64,000 bases of DNA from Enterobacteriaceae bacterium LSJC7 (GCA_000302695.1 AMFN01000002.1:248001-312000), one strand, 5' to 3'; positions 10,246-20,008 are shown, counted from the first letter of the stretch. Translations and numbers: made by a program. Notes: generated by a model from the letters alone, not told the origin.

Positions 10246-10336
10246 TGAAGGGCGATACCCATGAAGTAAAATGAAATACCTTTAAAATCAAGGGTGAGAG
10301 GCGGTGTGTGCGTCTTATCTGAAAATGCGCTCAGGG

Positions 10337-10357
10337 CAGGGGAGGCTTGCTCCCCTG
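10337..10357. terminator. hairpin after modF
   Basis: CAGGGGAG / CTCCCCTG with 5-base loop, 8 bases beyond the modF stop. The T-rich tail is on the plus side, so its strength as a modF terminator is doubtful. Confidence 0.5.
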
Positions 10358-10364
10358 AATTTTC

Positions 10365-11834
10365 CTAAAGCGTATCAAGCTGATAGCGATAGATGTCGCC
10401 ATCTGGCACAAAGCTCAGGCGGTGGGTGATACATTGCGGAGCGTCTTCGGCGTGATGCGACACAAACAGCAGCTGGGTATCCCCTTCGCCTATCAGGATA
10501 TCGACAAAGCGGCGCACCAGTTGGCGGTTCAGTGGGTCCAGCCCCTGTAGCGGCTCATCGAGGATCAGCAGCGCCGGGTGTTTCACCAGCGCACGGGCAA
10601 TCAGTACCAGCCGTTGCTGGCCCCAGGACAGACTGTGAAACGGCGTATTCGCTGCGTTTTTATCCATGCCCAGCAGCGCGAGCCACTGGTGCGCCAGCTT
10701 TTGCTGGCGGTCCGACGGGGTTTCATACAGTCCAATAGAATCGAAATAGCCTGACAGCACCACGGTAAGCACCGAGGCGCTGACGCGGTAATCCAGATGC
10801 AGGCTGCTGCTGACGTAGCCGATGTGTTTTTTAATGTCCCAGATGGTTTCGCCGCTGCCGCGTCGGCGGCCAAATAGCGTGAGGTCGTTGCTGTAGCCCT
10901 GCGGGTGATCGCCGGTGATCAGGCTTAACAATGTCGACTTTCCGGCACCATTAGGGCCGATAATTTGCCAGTGTTCGCCTGGGTTTACCGTCCAGCTCAG
11001 GTTATGGAGGATCGGCCGGTCGTTATACGACACGGTGGCATTACGCAGCACAATGCGCGGCGCGTTATCGGGCAGCGGCGGGCAGGCCGTGGCGCTGTCG
11101 GCTTCGGGCAGTTGCGCCCCCGCCAGCTTCTCACTGAAGGCAAGTTGGGCAATCAGCGCGTGTTCCAGCAGTTGCTGTTTTGGGCCGACTTCGCTCAATG
11201 TACAGTCGGCCAGCACGCCAGCGTGTTGCACAAACGCGGGGATGTCATCAAAGCGGTTGAGAATAAGCGCCAGCGTATAGCCATAGCTGTTCAGTTCGCC
11301 AAGCAGGGCGGTAAGCTGTTCGCGCGAGGCGACGTCCAGCCCGTCGAACGGCTCGTCAAACACCAGCAGGTCCGGTCGTGCCATCAGCGCCTGGCACAGC
11401 AGCGTTTTGCGCGTCTCGCCAGTAGAGAGGTATTTAAAGCGCCGCGTCAGCAGATGGGCGATGCCGAAGCGCTCAGCCAGTTCCCGGCAGCGCGTTTCGT
11501 CGCTAATCTCGTCCTGAATGATTTGCGCCGTGGTGCGCCCGGTGTCTTCTTCATCAGGGCTGAGTAAATCCGTATTGTTACGCTGCCACTCGTCGCTGAC
11601 CAGCGCCTGGAGTTGTTCAAAAGAGAGGCGGGCGATGCGCTCAAAGGTACACCCACGCTCGCCGCTCAGCAGCGGCAGTTCGCCACTGAGCGCGCGCGCC
11701 AGCGCGGATTTACCGCTGCCGTTAGCGCCCACAAATGCCCAGCTTTCGCCCGCACGCAGGGCCAATTCGGTGACAGCGAGCGAACGGGTGTCGCTAAGGC
11801 GAAACGTGCCTTGCGTAATTTGCAACATAGACAT
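10365..11834 (-). CDS. modF: ModF, twin ABC-ATPase protein
   Basis: 489 residues from the ATG at 11834 (MSMLQITQGTFRLSD), the start matching K-12; an upstream in-frame ATG at 11891 adds 19 unrelated residues. There are two ABC ATPase modules: first [10 protein letters not shown] with Walker B LLVFDEPFDGLD, second [11 protein letters not shown] with LSWGQQRLVLIARAL and LLILDEPLQGLD. No membrane segment. Its role in molybdenum metabolism is not settled; the name comes from its place behind modE. Confidence 0.95.
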   Translation of the reverse strand: MSMLQITQGTFRLSDTRSLAVTELALRAGESWAFVGANGSGKSALARALSGELPLLSGERGCTFERIARLSFEQLQALVSDEWQRNNTDLLSPDEEDTGRTTAQIIQDEISDETRCRELAERFGIAHLLTRRFKYLSTGETRKTLLCQALMARPDLLVFDEPFDGLDVASREQLTALLGELNSYGYTLALILNRFDDIPAFVQHAGVLADCTLSEVGPKQQLLEHALIAQLAFSEKLAGAQLPEADSATACPPLPDNAPRIVLRNATVSYNDRPILHNLSWTVNPGEHWQIIGPNGAGKSTLLSLITGDHPQGYSNDLTLFGRRRGSGETIWDIKKHIGYVSSSLHLDYRVSASVLTVVLSGYFDSIGLYETPSDRQQKLAHQWLALLGMDKNAANTPFHSLSWGQQRLVLIARALVKHPALLILDEPLQGLDPLNRQLVRRFVDILIGEGDTQLLFVSHHAEDAPQCITHRLSFVPDGDIYRYQLDTL

Positions 11835-11910
11835 CTCATATCCCATTTTTTGCAGCAATAAACTACAGGGATACGTGTTGCGCCGACCCATGTCAATGGC
11901 TCGGCGATAA

Positions 11911-12702
11911 TCAGCACAGCGTGGCGATGATAACGCGATCGGCGTTAAAAAATGCTGTCACTTCATCGCCTGGCGCAAAGTTCTCTGCCTGTGCCTGGGT
12001 AGCAGGGACCGTGGCGCACAGCGTTTGTCCGTCTGGCAATGCCACCAGCACTTCGCTTTGGTGCGCGTCACTTTCAACATGGGTAATAACGCCGCATAGT
12101 TGGTTGTCCGCGCTCTGCGCTTGCGCTGCATTGCGGGTAAGCGACACCCAGGGCGCTTTAATCAGCACCAGTACCTCTTTGCCTGCGTCCAGCTGTAACC
12201 GCTCGCCGCTCTGACGGGTAATTGCCGCTTTCAGGCTGGTATGGCCGTCTGCCAGCAGCACTTCCACGTGCTGTTGCACCTGCTCGCTGTCGCGACGCAC
12301 GACGGTGCCAAATAACTGATTACGCGCGCTGGTCTGTAACGAGAAGCGGGAAATGGCCGCCAGCAGGCTGTCGAGCGGTAGCGTATCATCGCGCAGCACG
12401 TCAAAGGCCTTTTGCTGAATCTGCGCCAGCAGGTCGTAAAGCTGAATCAGCCGATGACCGTAAGGCGTGAGGTGTGCGCCGCCGCCACCTTTGCCGCCGG
12501 TAGCACGCTCAACCAGTGTCTGGTCGGTAAGTTGGTTCATGTCATAGATAGCATCCCAGGCGCTTTTGTAGCTGATGCCAGCAAGTTTTGCGCCCTGGCT
12601 AATCGAGCCTGTGTGGTCTATTTGTTTGAGTAACGCCATGCGTCTGGGATCGGCAAATAGTCGGTCCTGGAGCTTGAGCGTTAACAGAATTTCGGCCTGC
12701 AT
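11911..12702 (-). CDS. modE: molybdate-responsive regulator ModE
   Basis: Dimeric transcription factor that binds molybdate and then DNA, repressing modABC and activating molybdenum-cofactor genes in K-12. 263 residues. N-terminal LysR-like winged helix ([21 protein letters not shown], about 33-53, and [14 protein letters not shown]), then two C-terminal Mop/TOBE molybdate-binding repeats containing [11 protein letters not shown] and VLIKAPWV. It lies upstream of modF, divergent from acrZ. Two ModE-type boxes are seen in this window (13059-13084 and 29605-29628). Confidence 0.97.
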   Translation of the reverse strand: MQAEILLTLKLQDRLFADPRRMALLKQIDHTGSISQGAKLAGISYKSAWDAIYDMNQLTDQTLVERATGGKGGGGAHLTPYGHRLIQLYDLLAQIQQKAFDVLRDDTLPLDSLLAAISRFSLQTSARNQLFGTVVRRDSEQVQQHVEVLLADGHTSLKAAITRQSGERLQLDAGKEVLVLIKAPWVSLTRNAAQAQSADNQLCGVITHVESDAHQSEVLVALPDGQTLCATVPATQAQAENFAPGDEVTAFFNADRVIIATLC

Positions 12703-12816
12703 AACGTTATCCTGCTAAGGGAAAGAGGGTATTTTACGCACCGCAGGCGCACAAAAGGCAATGCTTTTTGCGCCGATGCCGTTAGAATAGCGACGAAGAT
12801 TTTGCTGGAGGCAATC

Positions 12817-12966
12817 ATGTTCGAATTATTGAAAAGTCTGGCGTTCGCTGTGGTCATGGTGCCTGTGATGATGGCGATAATCCTTGGCCTTATCTATGGC
12901 CTGGGAGAGCTGTTCAACCTGTTCTCCGGTGTGGGTCACAATGACCGCGCAAAACAGCAACGCTAA
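12817..12966 (+). CDS. acrZ: AcrZ, small AcrB-associated membrane protein
   Basis: A 49-residue protein ([17 protein letters not shown]...) with a single hydrophobic helix and the LGLIYGLGE segment characteristic of AcrZ; K-12 AcrZ is also 49 residues. GGAG sits 6 bases before the ATG and a strong terminator follows 8 bases after the stop. In K-12 AcrZ binds AcrB in the inner membrane and improves export of some drugs. Same position between modE and modA as in K-12. Confidence 0.95.
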   Translation: MFELLKSLAFAVVMVPVMMAIILGLIYGLGELFNLFSGVGHNDRAKQQR

Positions 12967-12974
12967 TCTATTCT

Positions 12975-13008
12975 AACGCCCGCATTCGCGGGCGTTTTGT
13001 TTTTTCTG
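12975..13008 (+). terminator. acrZ terminator
   Basis: Nine-bp stem AACGCCCGC / GCGGGCGTT with loop ATTC, followed by TTTTGTTTTTT. Confidence 0.93.
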
Positions 13009-13058
13009 TTAAAGTCCCCGAAAAACTTGCCGATACTACTGGGAAATCAGTGGCACTC

Positions 13059-13084
13059 TCGTTATATTTCAGCGTACATAACGA
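13059..13084 (+). promoter_or_regulatory. ModE box before modA
   Basis: Inverted repeat TCGTTAT ... ATAACGA; the CGTTAT-to-ATAACG core spans 24 bases (13060-13083). It ends 18 bases before the modA start, so ModE-molybdate would cover the promoter and start region, as in K-12. Confidence 0.9.
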
Positions 13085-13102
13085 AGAGGCGGGAGAAAAA
13101 CA

Positions 13103-13873
13103 ATGGCAGAGTCATGGAGTCTGGCGCTGGGCGCTGCGTTAACTATCAGTGTTGCAGGCCAGGCGGTGGCGGCTGAAAAAGTCACTGTGTTTGCAGCGGC
13201 GTCATTAACCAACGCGCTACAGGAAATAGCCAGCCAGTATAAAAAAGAAAAACAGGTCGAGGTCGTTTCCTCGTTTGCCTCCTCTTCAACGCTGGCGCGC
13301 CAGATTGAAGCCGGTGCGCCTGCTGATTTATTCATCTCTGCTGACCAGAAATGGATGGATTATGCCGTTGAGAAATCCACTATCCAGACCGAAACGCGGG
13401 TAAATCTGCTGACGAACAGCCTTGTGGTGGTGGCACCAAAGGCCAGCGAGCAGGCGGTGTTTACCATTAGCGAAAAAACCGACTGGCTGGCGCTACTGAA
13501 AGGCGGGCGTCTGGCAACCGGTAACCCGGACCACGTTCCGGCGGGCATTTACGCCAAAGAAGCGCTGACAAAGCTGGGTGCATGGAATACGCTTGAGCCG
13601 AAGCTGGCACCAGCAGAAGATGTGCGCGGTGCACTGGCACTGGTTGAGCGTGCTGAAGCACCGCTCGGCATTGTCTACGGCTCTGACGCCGTTGCCAGCA
13701 AAGGTGTCAGCGTGGTGGCAACATTCCCTGAAGATTCCCATAAAAAAGTGGAATATCCGATGGCGGTGGTGAAAGACCATCAGAACGCGACTGTGGAAGG
13801 TTTCTACAATTACCTGAAGGGGCCGGAAGCCGCCGCTGTGTTTAAACGTTATGGATTTACAACGAAGTCATGA
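13103..13873 (+). CDS. modA: molybdate-binding periplasmic protein ModA
   Basis: Captures molybdate or tungstate in the periplasm for ModBC. 256 residues with a signal peptide (MAESWSLALGAALTISVAGQAVAA) then EKVTVFAAASLTNALQEIA, SSFASSSTLARQIEAGAPADLFISAD and LAPAEDVRGALALVERAEAP, which carry the oxyanion-binding residues of the family. GGGAG lies before the ATG. The modB start overlaps its stop (ATGA). Confidence 0.98.
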   Translation: MAESWSLALGAALTISVAGQAVAAEKVTVFAAASLTNALQEIASQYKKEKQVEVVSSFASSSTLARQIEAGAPADLFISADQKWMDYAVEKSTIQTETRVNLLTNSLVVVAPKASEQAVFTISEKTDWLALLKGGRLATGNPDHVPAGIYAKEALTKLGAWNTLEPKLAPAEDVRGALALVERAEAPLGIVYGSDAVASKGVSVVATFPEDSHKKVEYPMAVVKDHQNATVEGFYNYLKGPEAAAVFKRYGFTTKS

Positions 13874-14559
13874 TATTAAGCGATCCCGAATGGCAGGCGG
13901 TTTTATTAAGCCTGCGAGTCTCCACTCTTGCAGTACTGGTTAGTCTCCCGTTCGGGATCCTTTTTGCCTGGGTGCTGGTGCGCTGCCGCTTCCCGGGCAA
14001 AGCATTACTGGACAGTATTATCCATCTGCCGCTGGTGTTACCGCCGGTGGTGGTGGGCTACCTTCTTCTGGTGGTACTGGGGCGGCGCGGCGTTGTCGGT
14101 AGCTGGCTCTATGACTGGTTTGGCATCAGTTTTGCCTTCAGCTGGCGTGGCGCGGTGCTGGCCGCAGCCGTGATGTCGTTTCCACTGATGGTGCGTGCAA
14201 TTCGCCTTGCGCTCGAAGCGGTGGATATCAAGCTTGAGCAGGCCGCCCGCACGCTGGGAGCCGGACGCTGGCGCGTGTTCTGCACCATTACGCTGCCGCT
14301 GACGCTGCCGGGCATTATCGTTGGCACCGTGCTGGCGTTTGCCCGCTCGCTCGGCGAGTTTGGCGCAACCATTACCTTTGTTTCCAATATCCCCGGTGAA
14401 ACCCGCACTATTCCTTCAGCCATGTATACCCTGATTCAGATGCCTGGCGGCGAAAGCGCCGCGGCGCGCCTGTGCGTGATTTCCATTGTGCTGGCGCTGG
14501 CGTCGCTGTTGGTATCGGAATGGCTGGCGCGTAAAAGCCGTCAGCGAATGGGAGGTTAA
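13870..14559 (+). CDS. modB: molybdate ABC transporter permease ModB
   Basis: 229 residues, hydrophobic with about five membrane helices, and the permease EAA-type loop EQAARTLGAGRWRVFCTITLPLTLPGIIVG that contacts ModC. Overlaps modA by 4 bases and precedes modC by 3 bases. Confidence 0.98.
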   Translation: MILSDPEWQAVLLSLRVSTLAVLVSLPFGILFAWVLVRCRFPGKALLDSIIHLPLVLPPVVVGYLLLVVLGRRGVVGSWLYDWFGISFAFSWRGAVLAAAVMSFPLMVRAIRLALEAVDIKLEQAARTLGAGRWRVFCTITLPLTLPGIIVGTVLAFARSLGEFGATITFVSNIPGETRTIPSAMYTLIQMPGGESAAARLCVISIVLALASLLVSEWLARKSRQRMGG

Positions 14560-14562
14560 GCC

Positions 14563-15621
14563 ATGCTGGAACTCGATTTTACCCAAACGCTGGGCCAGCA
14601 CTGCCTGACGGTGAACGAAAGTCTGCCGGGCCAGGGGGTGACGGCGGTGTTTGGCGTCTCCGGCGCAGGCAAAACCTCGCTGATTAACGCCATCAGCGGA
14701 CTGACTGTGCCGCAGGAAGGGCGCATTGTGCTTAATGGCCGCGTACTGAGCGACACTCATAAGGACATCTTCCTGGCGCCTGAGAAGCGGCGCATTGGCT
14801 ATGTCTTTCAGGATGCGCGCCTGTTTCCGCACTATCGCGTACAGGGCAATCTGAAGTACGCCATCGCAAAGAAGATGGAAAAGCAGTTCGACAACATTGT
14901 GCAACTGCTGGGCATTCAACACCTGCTTAACCGCATGCCGTGGACGCTGTCCGGCGGCGAAAAGCAGCGCGTTGCCATTGGCCGTGCGCTGCTGACCGCG
15001 CCGGAACTGCTGCTGCTCGACGAGCCGCTGGCGTCACTGGATATCCCGCGCAAGCGCGAATTGCTGCCGTGGTTGCAGCGCCTGGCGCGCGAAGTGAACG
15101 TACCAATGCTCTACGTCAGCCACTCGCTCGACGAAATCCTTCACCTGGCCGATAAAGTGCTGGTGCTGGAAAACGGCAGCGTGAAGGCGTTTGGCGATTT
15201 AGAGAAAATCTGGGGAAGTTCGGTGATGAACCCCTGGCTACCCAAAGAGCAGCAGAGCAGCGTGCTCAAGGTCAACGTGCTGGAGCACCATCCGCACTAC
15301 GCCATGACCGCGCTGGGTCTGGGCTCACAGATTCTGTGGGTGCATAAGCTTGAGCAGGAACTGCACACCGCGCTACGTATCCGCATTCAGGCATCTGACG
15401 TTTCGCTGGCCTTACAGCCGCCGGTAAAAAGCAGCATTCGCAACGTGCTGCGCGCGCGCGTGGTGGCTTGCTTTGATGATGAGGGCCAGGTTGAAGTGCA
15501 ACTGGAAGTGGGTGGACGCACGCTGTGGGCGCGCATCAGCCCGTGGGCGCGCGATGAGTTAGCGCTTCGCCCGGACGTGCGGGTTTACGCGCAGATTAAG
15601 AGCGTGTCTATCGCCACCTGA
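14563..15621 (+). CDS. modC: molybdate ABC transporter ATPase ModC
   Basis: 352 residues. Walker [11 protein letters not shown] (about 31-40), signature [15 protein letters not shown], Walker [13 protein letters not shown], switch histidine in VSHSLDE. A C-terminal Mop/TOBE domain (about residues 290-350) binds oxyanion in relatives and can inhibit transport. Last gene of modABC. Confidence 0.98.
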   Translation: MLELDFTQTLGQHCLTVNESLPGQGVTAVFGVSGAGKTSLINAISGLTVPQEGRIVLNGRVLSDTHKDIFLAPEKRRIGYVFQDARLFPHYRVQGNLKYAIAKKMEKQFDNIVQLLGIQHLLNRMPWTLSGGEKQRVAIGRALLTAPELLLLDEPLASLDIPRKRELLPWLQRLAREVNVPMLYVSHSLDEILHLADKVLVLENGSVKAFGDLEKIWGSSVMNPWLPKEQQSSVLKVNVLEHHPHYAMTALGLGSQILWVHKLEQELHTALRIRIQASDVSLALQPPVKSSIRNVLRARVVACFDDEGQVEVQLEVGGRTLWARISPWARDELALRPDVRVYAQIKSVSIAT

Positions 15622-15646
15622 CAGCGCTGAGCGAAATGCATGACTT

Positions 15647-15672
15647 GTGGGCAGACAATGCCCGCTTTTTTA
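15647..15672 (+). terminator. modC terminator
   Basis: Seven-bp stem (15647-15653 / 15659-15665, one G-T pair) with 5-base loop, followed by seven T. A second hairpin TACGCCC / GGGCGTA at 15756-15773 lies nearer ybhA but has no T tail on the ybhA strand. Confidence 0.85.
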
Positions 15673-15818
15673 TTGCCCATCTAAAACCCGGCCCTGTGGC
15701 ATGGTCGGCAACACATCTCTTGTCTTTGGCGGTAACTCTCACAAGATTTTTTTAGTACGCCCTTTCGGGCGTAATCAACACCAGCAGGCCAGGCCGGTAG
15801 CTTTTTACTGCCTGGCTG

Positions 15819-16640
15819 CTACAGCAGCCAGCGATAAATCGCCTCAGCAATGCTCTCCTGTTGGTTGGTGCCAGTCACTTTATCCGCTCGTGCCTGAATG
15901 GCCTCATCCGCGTTGCCCATCGCAATGCCCAGCCCGGCGCGCTCCAGCATACTCAAATCGTTATAGTTATCGCCAAATGCCACCACCTGGCTCATGTCCA
16001 GCCCCTGGCTTTCTACCCAGCGCGCCAGCCGGTTGCCTTTACTATTGCCGCTTTGTGCCACGTCAACCTGGTCGTGCCATGACCACTCGCAGGCCAGCCC
16101 CAGCCTGTCCTCCACTTCACGGGTCGCTTGCTGCAAGTGGGGGATGCTTTCGCCAGTGAGGGCAAACTTCCACACCGCTTTTGCTTCACGCGCCGCATCG
16201 CGTAACGACGCTACCTGGCGAAAGACCGGGCGCTGGGCTTCGGGCAGCGACAGCGCCCAGTGGCGGGTGCGCTCGACGTGTCCGGCGGCGTTTTCATATA
16301 GCATGGCATCGTCGACATACATCAGCGCGCTGTGCACCCGCTGGGCGTGCAACACATCCAGCGTCTGAACGGCCTGTTCAGCCGTGAGCGGGTTACCTTC
16401 CAGCACGCGTTTGCCGTGATAGTCATACAGGTATGCGCCGTTGCAACAGATGGCGGGTGTATCAAGCGCCAGTGCCTGGTAAAAAGGGTGGATAGCGACG
16501 TGATGACGCCCGGTGACAATCAGTACCTGATAACCCGCTTCGCGGGCGCGCTGGAGTGCTTCCAGGGAGCCAGGAAGAATGGTTTTCTGCGCTGTCAGCA
16601 GCGTGCCGTCAAGATCGAGCGCGATAACGCGATACGTCAT
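15819..16640 (-). CDS. ybhA: HAD-family phosphatase YbhA
   Basis: 273 residues. HAD motif I VIALDLDGTLL at the N-terminus with the nucleophile Asp, motif II VTGRH, and motif IV FGDNYNDLSMLERAGLGIAMGNA; the cap is of the Cof type. K-12 YbhA removes phosphate from pyridoxal 5'-phosphate and other small substrates in vitro. Single gene, convergent with modABC. Confidence 0.93.
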   Translation of the reverse strand: MTYRVIALDLDGTLLTAQKTILPGSLEALQRAREAGYQVLIVTGRHHVAIHPFYQALALDTPAICCNGAYLYDYHGKRVLEGNPLTAEQAVQTLDVLHAQRVHSALMYVDDAMLYENAAGHVERTRHWALSLPEAQRPVFRQVASLRDAAREAKAVWKFALTGESIPHLQQATREVEDRLGLACEWSWHDQVDVAQSGNSKGNRLARWVESQGLDMSQVVAFGDNYNDLSMLERAGLGIAMGNADEAIQARADKVTGTNQQESIAEAIYRWLL

Positions 16641-16998
16641 GGAGTGTCCGTTTTAATTTTAAGCAGGGAGGTTCGATGGTACACGGCTGAACCCTGAGTG
16701 CAAGCCAGGCGGTGCACTCTGGGGGTATTTTGGTTTTAAGTGGCGAAAGTGTGCCAATGGCCCTGTTTTCAGGTGGCCGGTTATTCTCCGCTATCCTTAA
16801 CAGGCATTCATCAACAGCTCATACGCAACGCGAGTAAACCGCACGTAAGCGCCATGCCAGAGGGTAAAAGGAAGTGCTAATAGCTTGATTTACTTGTACT
16901 GTATGGACGCATGATGCCGTGCGCTGGCGCTTGCCTGTCGTGCTGATTTTTGGCTAACGTAGTAATCATATTGGATATTGACTCCTGAGGTGCATGTT
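16641..16998. other. intergenic region between ybhA and pgl
   Basis: 358 bases without a supportable gene. It must hold the divergent promoters of ybhA and pgl, but I cannot choose a convincing -35/-10 pair. An inverted repeat GAGTGCA / TGCACTC (16696-16702 and 16713-16719, 10-base loop) is visible; its role is unknown. Confidence 0.6.
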
Positions 16999-17994
16999 AT
17001 GAAACAAACCGTATATACCGCCAGCCCCGAAAGCCAACAGATCCACGTCTGGCGTCTTGACAGCAGCGGCGCGCTGACGCTGTTGCAGGTGGTTGACGTA
17101 TCCGGTCAGGTACAGCCCATGGTTATCAGCCCGGATAAGCAATGGCTGTATGTTGGCGTGCGCCCGGAGTTTCGCGTCATTGCGTATCGTATTGCACCTG
17201 ACGACGGCACGCTGACCGAAGCCGGACACGCCGCGCTGCCGGGCAGCCCAACCCATATTTCTACCGACCATAGCGGACGTTTTCTGTTTTGTGGCTCCTA
17301 TAACGGCGGTTGCGTGAGCGTGACGCCGCTGGTTGACGGGCTGCCGCAGGCGGTGGTGGACGTGGTTGAAGGGCTGGAAGGCTGTCATTCGGCTAATATC
17401 TCCCCGGACAACCGCACGCTGTTCGTGCCTGCGCTCAAGCAGGACCGCATCTGCCTGTTTACCTTAAGCGAAGACGGCAAGCTGGTGGCACAACATCCTG
17501 CACAGGTTGATACCGTTGAAGGGGCTGGCCCGCGTCATATGGTGTTCCATCCTAACCGTGAGTACGCCTACTGTGTTAACGAGCTAAATGGTTCCGTGGA
17601 CGTCTGGGAACTTAAAGATCCGCACGGCCATATAGAGTGCGTACAGCGCCTGGATATGATGCCGCCGGATTTTGCCGATACTCGCTGGGCGGCAGACATT
17701 CACATCACGCCGGACGGTCGTCATCTATACGCCTGCGACCGCACCGCCAGCATCATCACCATTTTTAGCGTTTCTGAGGACGGCAGCGTGCTGGCGGTTG
17801 AAGGCTATCAGCCAACAGAGGAGCAGCCGCGCGGTTTTAATATTGACGACAGCGGTAAATACCTGATTGCCGCCGGACAGAAGTCGCATCATATCGCGGT
17901 GTACGAAATCAGCGGCGCGCAGGGGCTGTTAGCAGAAAAAGGCCGTTACGCCGTAGGACAAGGCCCGATGTGGGTGGTGATTAACGCCTGGTAA
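16999..17994 (+). CDS. pgl: 6-phosphogluconolactonase
   Basis: Hydrolyses 6-phosphogluconolactone in the oxidative pentose phosphate pathway. From the ATG at 16999 ([18 protein letters not shown]) it has 331 residues, as in K-12; an in-frame ATG seven codons upstream overlaps the ribosome binding site. It is the seven-bladed beta-propeller type, with repeated blade motifs such as [16 protein letters not shown] and [14 protein letters not shown]. Confidence 0.97.
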   Translation: MKQTVYTASPESQQIHVWRLDSSGALTLLQVVDVSGQVQPMVISPDKQWLYVGVRPEFRVIAYRIAPDDGTLTEAGHAALPGSPTHISTDHSGRFLFCGSYNGGCVSVTPLVDGLPQAVVDVVEGLEGCHSANISPDNRTLFVPALKQDRICLFTLSEDGKLVAQHPAQVDTVEGAGPRHMVFHPNREYAYCVNELNGSVDVWELKDPHGHIECVQRLDMMPPDFADTRWAADIHITPDGRHLYACDRTASIITIFSVSEDGSVLAVEGYQPTEEQPRGFNIDDSGKYLIAAGQKSHHIAVYEISGAQGLLAEKGRYAVGQGPMWVVINAW

Positions 17995-18024
17995 GTGCTG
18001 GCAAAAGAGGTTGCCCGAATAAAG

Positions 18025-18050
18025 AAAACCCCTCAGCAGAGGGGTTTTTT
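18025..18050. terminator. bidirectional terminator between pgl and ybhC
   Basis: Ten-bp stem AAAACCCCTC / GAGGGGTTTT with 4-base loop; T runs on both strands. Confidence 0.93.
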
Positions 18051-18057
18051 GTGCGCG

Positions 18058-19344
18058 TTATTCGCCACTATCTTCGCTGTTATTAAACTCCCACAGGCGG
18101 TTAAAGCGCGGGTCGTTTACATCACGCTGCGGGTTGCCCTGGTCATCTGCACCGTCACCGATATTGCCAGCAAACGGGCGTTTTGAGCCGAGCGCGTCGC
18201 CCCACGGGCGCTCCTGGTTAAAGCCTTTGCCAATCACGCTGTCGCGAATCACGACCTGGCCGTTGGCGGTCTGGCCTGGCGCATAGCCATTTTCAGCGGC
18301 CTCGATATCCCACGCGCGGCCCAGCTGCGCCACGCCGTCGCCGTCAGCAATAAAGCGGCTGTTAACGGCGAGGAAGCCGTAGAACATGTTCGGGCGCGTT
18401 GCCGGGGCAAATACATAGCCCTGTTCGCTCTGGCGGCTTGCCACTACGCGGAAATCCGTGTTGTCGAACACCACCGCACCGCGGCCTGCCACCAGATCTA
18501 CATCGCCTTCAATGTAGCTGCGCGTGACCAGCGTGCGGGTCAGGCGGTCGGCCTGAAGGTTGTTCTGGATATCGTTGTTAGTCACAAGGAACGTGTTCTG
18601 GCGGCCCAGCAGATTAACGCCGTTGATTTGCACCTGGTCGCCGTCGCTGCGCAGCGCCACGGCCTGATGGTTACCCGCGCCCACGCCGTCACCCAGGGTG
18701 TTCTGGATGGTCAGATTTTGCAGTTGTAGCCCATTGTTTTGTGACCAGACAGCGGCAGAACACAGCGCGCCTACGCTTGCGCCGCGCTGCTTCTGGCAGC
18801 TGTCAAACATATACCAGGCTGGTTTGCCAGGCATGTATTTACCCGACGGATTGACGGTATGGCGCCAGGTGGTTACGTCCATTTCAGAATCCAGCGCAAG
18901 ACCGATTTTCACATCAGCAGGCTTTGCGCCGGTGCCGTACAGCGTAATGCTGTTAGAGGCCGCTGGAATGTACACGGTGCCTTCATAGTCGCCTGGCAGT
19001 ACCGCAATGTACTGGCGCTGGCTGGAATGTTTAATGATAGCGGCATCCACCGCCGCCTGAATGCTGGTATGGGTCACGCCCTCGGCATTGGCTGGGCCAA
19101 CAACAAAATCGGGCTGCTGCGGCAGGCTCACCGAGGCCGGGCGCCACGGTTCGGCGTCTGGTTTCATGGACGCAAACCAGTGCTGGGCGGTGAAGTTGCT
19201 GGCCTCAGCGGCGGAGAGCACCGGACGCGACTCACTGCCAGGCGCTTTTTGGTCGGAGACGTTGGATGAGGAAGAGCTACAGGCAGTCAGCGTTGTACCC
19301 AGCGCGAGAGCCAGCGCCAGGCGGGTGAACGAAGATGTTTTCAA
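18058..19344 (-). CDS. ybhC: outer-membrane lipoprotein YbhC (pectinesterase-like)
   Basis: Start set at TTG 19344: AAGGAG lies 5 bases upstream, and the product (LKTSSFTRLALALALGTTLTACSSS) then has 428 residues and a signal peptide with lipobox LTAC, matching K-12 (427). The 32 codons upstream to an ATG at 19440 show no signal-peptide logic. The body is the right-handed beta-helix of carbohydrate esterase family 8 (TIQAAVDAAI, GDVDLVAGRGAVVFDN, FLAVNSRF). K-12 YbhC did not act on pectin, so its substrate is unknown. Confidence 0.93.
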   Translation of the reverse strand: MKTSSFTRLALALALGTTLTACSSSSSNVSDQKAPGSESRPVLSAAEASNFTAQHWFASMKPDAEPWRPASVSLPQQPDFVVGPANAEGVTHTSIQAAVDAAIIKHSSQRQYIAVLPGDYEGTVYIPAASNSITLYGTGAKPADVKIGLALDSEMDVTTWRHTVNPSGKYMPGKPAWYMFDSCQKQRGASVGALCSAAVWSQNNGLQLQNLTIQNTLGDGVGAGNHQAVALRSDGDQVQINGVNLLGRQNTFLVTNNDIQNNLQADRLTRTLVTRSYIEGDVDLVAGRGAVVFDNTDFRVVASRQSEQGYVFAPATRPNMFYGFLAVNSRFIADGDGVAQLGRAWDIEAAENGYAPGQTANGQVVIRDSVIGKGFNQERPWGDALGSKRPFAGNIGDGADDQGNPQRDVNDPRFNRLWEFNNSEDSGE

Positions 19345-19455
19345 GGGGGCTCCTTGCTTACAGGTTACAGGTTGATGCGTTAGCGACGTCGATCTGCTTT
19401 CCTTTATGGCAGGAAGGTCTGTGACAGCTGACGCAGGCATGATCCTCAGAGACCT

Positions 19456-19486
19456 GCTTTGTAACCTAACTTGAGCGAAACGGGAA
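19456..19486. other. diverged counterpart of the phage lambda attB site
   Basis: Between ybhC and ybhB, where lambda inserts in K-12. The sequence GCTTTGTAACCTAA (19456-19469) aligns with the lambda core GCTTTTTTATACTAA with one base fewer and a changed overlap segment, while the right arm CTAACTTGAG is identical as recalled. No phage DNA is present, so the site is unoccupied and probably a poor lambda target. Confidence 0.65.
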
Positions 19487-19509
19487 GCCGATTTTTACCG
19501 TCGGCTTCC
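19483..19509 (-). terminator. hairpin after ybhB
   Basis: Nine-bp stem GGAAGCCGA / TCGGCTTCC with 9-base loop just beyond the ybhB stop. The T tail on the ybhB strand is weak (CCCGTTTCG). Confidence 0.6.
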
Positions 19510-19523
19510 GCGTGGAGGAGGGA

Positions 19524-20000
19524 TTAGCTAAAGTGGGCGGTCACTGTCGCGCTGGCAAGCCGATGGAAGTGGACGTTAAAACCCACCAGCGCGCCGCTGG
19601 CGTTGGCATCAACATCGATACTTTCCACGTCCAGCGCGTGCACGGTAAAGATATAACGGTGGCTCTCACCTTTGGGCGGTGCCGCACCGCCGTAGCCTGC
19701 GCTGCCAAAGTCGGTGCGGGTTTGTATCGCACCGTCTGGCAGGGCGGCCAGGCCAGAGCCTGCGCCCTGGGGGAGCACGCGGGTGTCTGCGGGCAGGTTG
19801 GCAACAATCCAGTGCCACCAGCCGGAGCCGGTGGGGGCATCCGGGTCATAGCAGGTGACAACAAAACTTTTGGTGCCTGCCGGCACATCATCCCAGGCAA
19901 GGTGAGGTGAAATGTTATCCCCCTCATAGCCCATGCCGTTAAATACCTGGCGCGTGGGCAGTTTGTCACCATCCTGAAAATCGTTGCTGATGAGCAGCAT
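19524..20000 (-). CDS. ybhB: YbhB, PEBP/Raf kinase inhibitor-like protein
   Basis: 158 residues, same length as K-12. PEBP-fold ligand pocket motifs are present: DDVPAGTKSFVVTCYDPDAPTGSGWWHWIVANLP (about 37-70) and APPKGESHRYIFTVHALD. Cytosolic, with no signal peptide. The physiological ligand is not known. Confidence 0.94.
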   Translation of the reverse strand: MLLISNDFQDGDKLPTRQVFNGMGYEGDNISPHLAWDDVPAGTKSFVVTCYDPDAPTGSGWWHWIVANLPADTRVLPQGAGSGLAALPDGAIQTRTDFGSAGYGGAAPPKGESHRYIFTVHALDVESIDVDANASGALVGFNVHFHRLASATVTAHFS

Positions 20001-20008
20001 AATCCCTC

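Noticed and set aside
15756-15773. TACGCCC/GGGCGTA hairpin as the ybhA terminator
   Set aside because: On the ybhA strand it is followed by an A run, not a T run; left as a note only.
19345-19523. Prophage or integrated element at the lambda attB position
   Set aside because: Only about 180 bases separate ybhC and ybhB; no integrase or phage gene is present.
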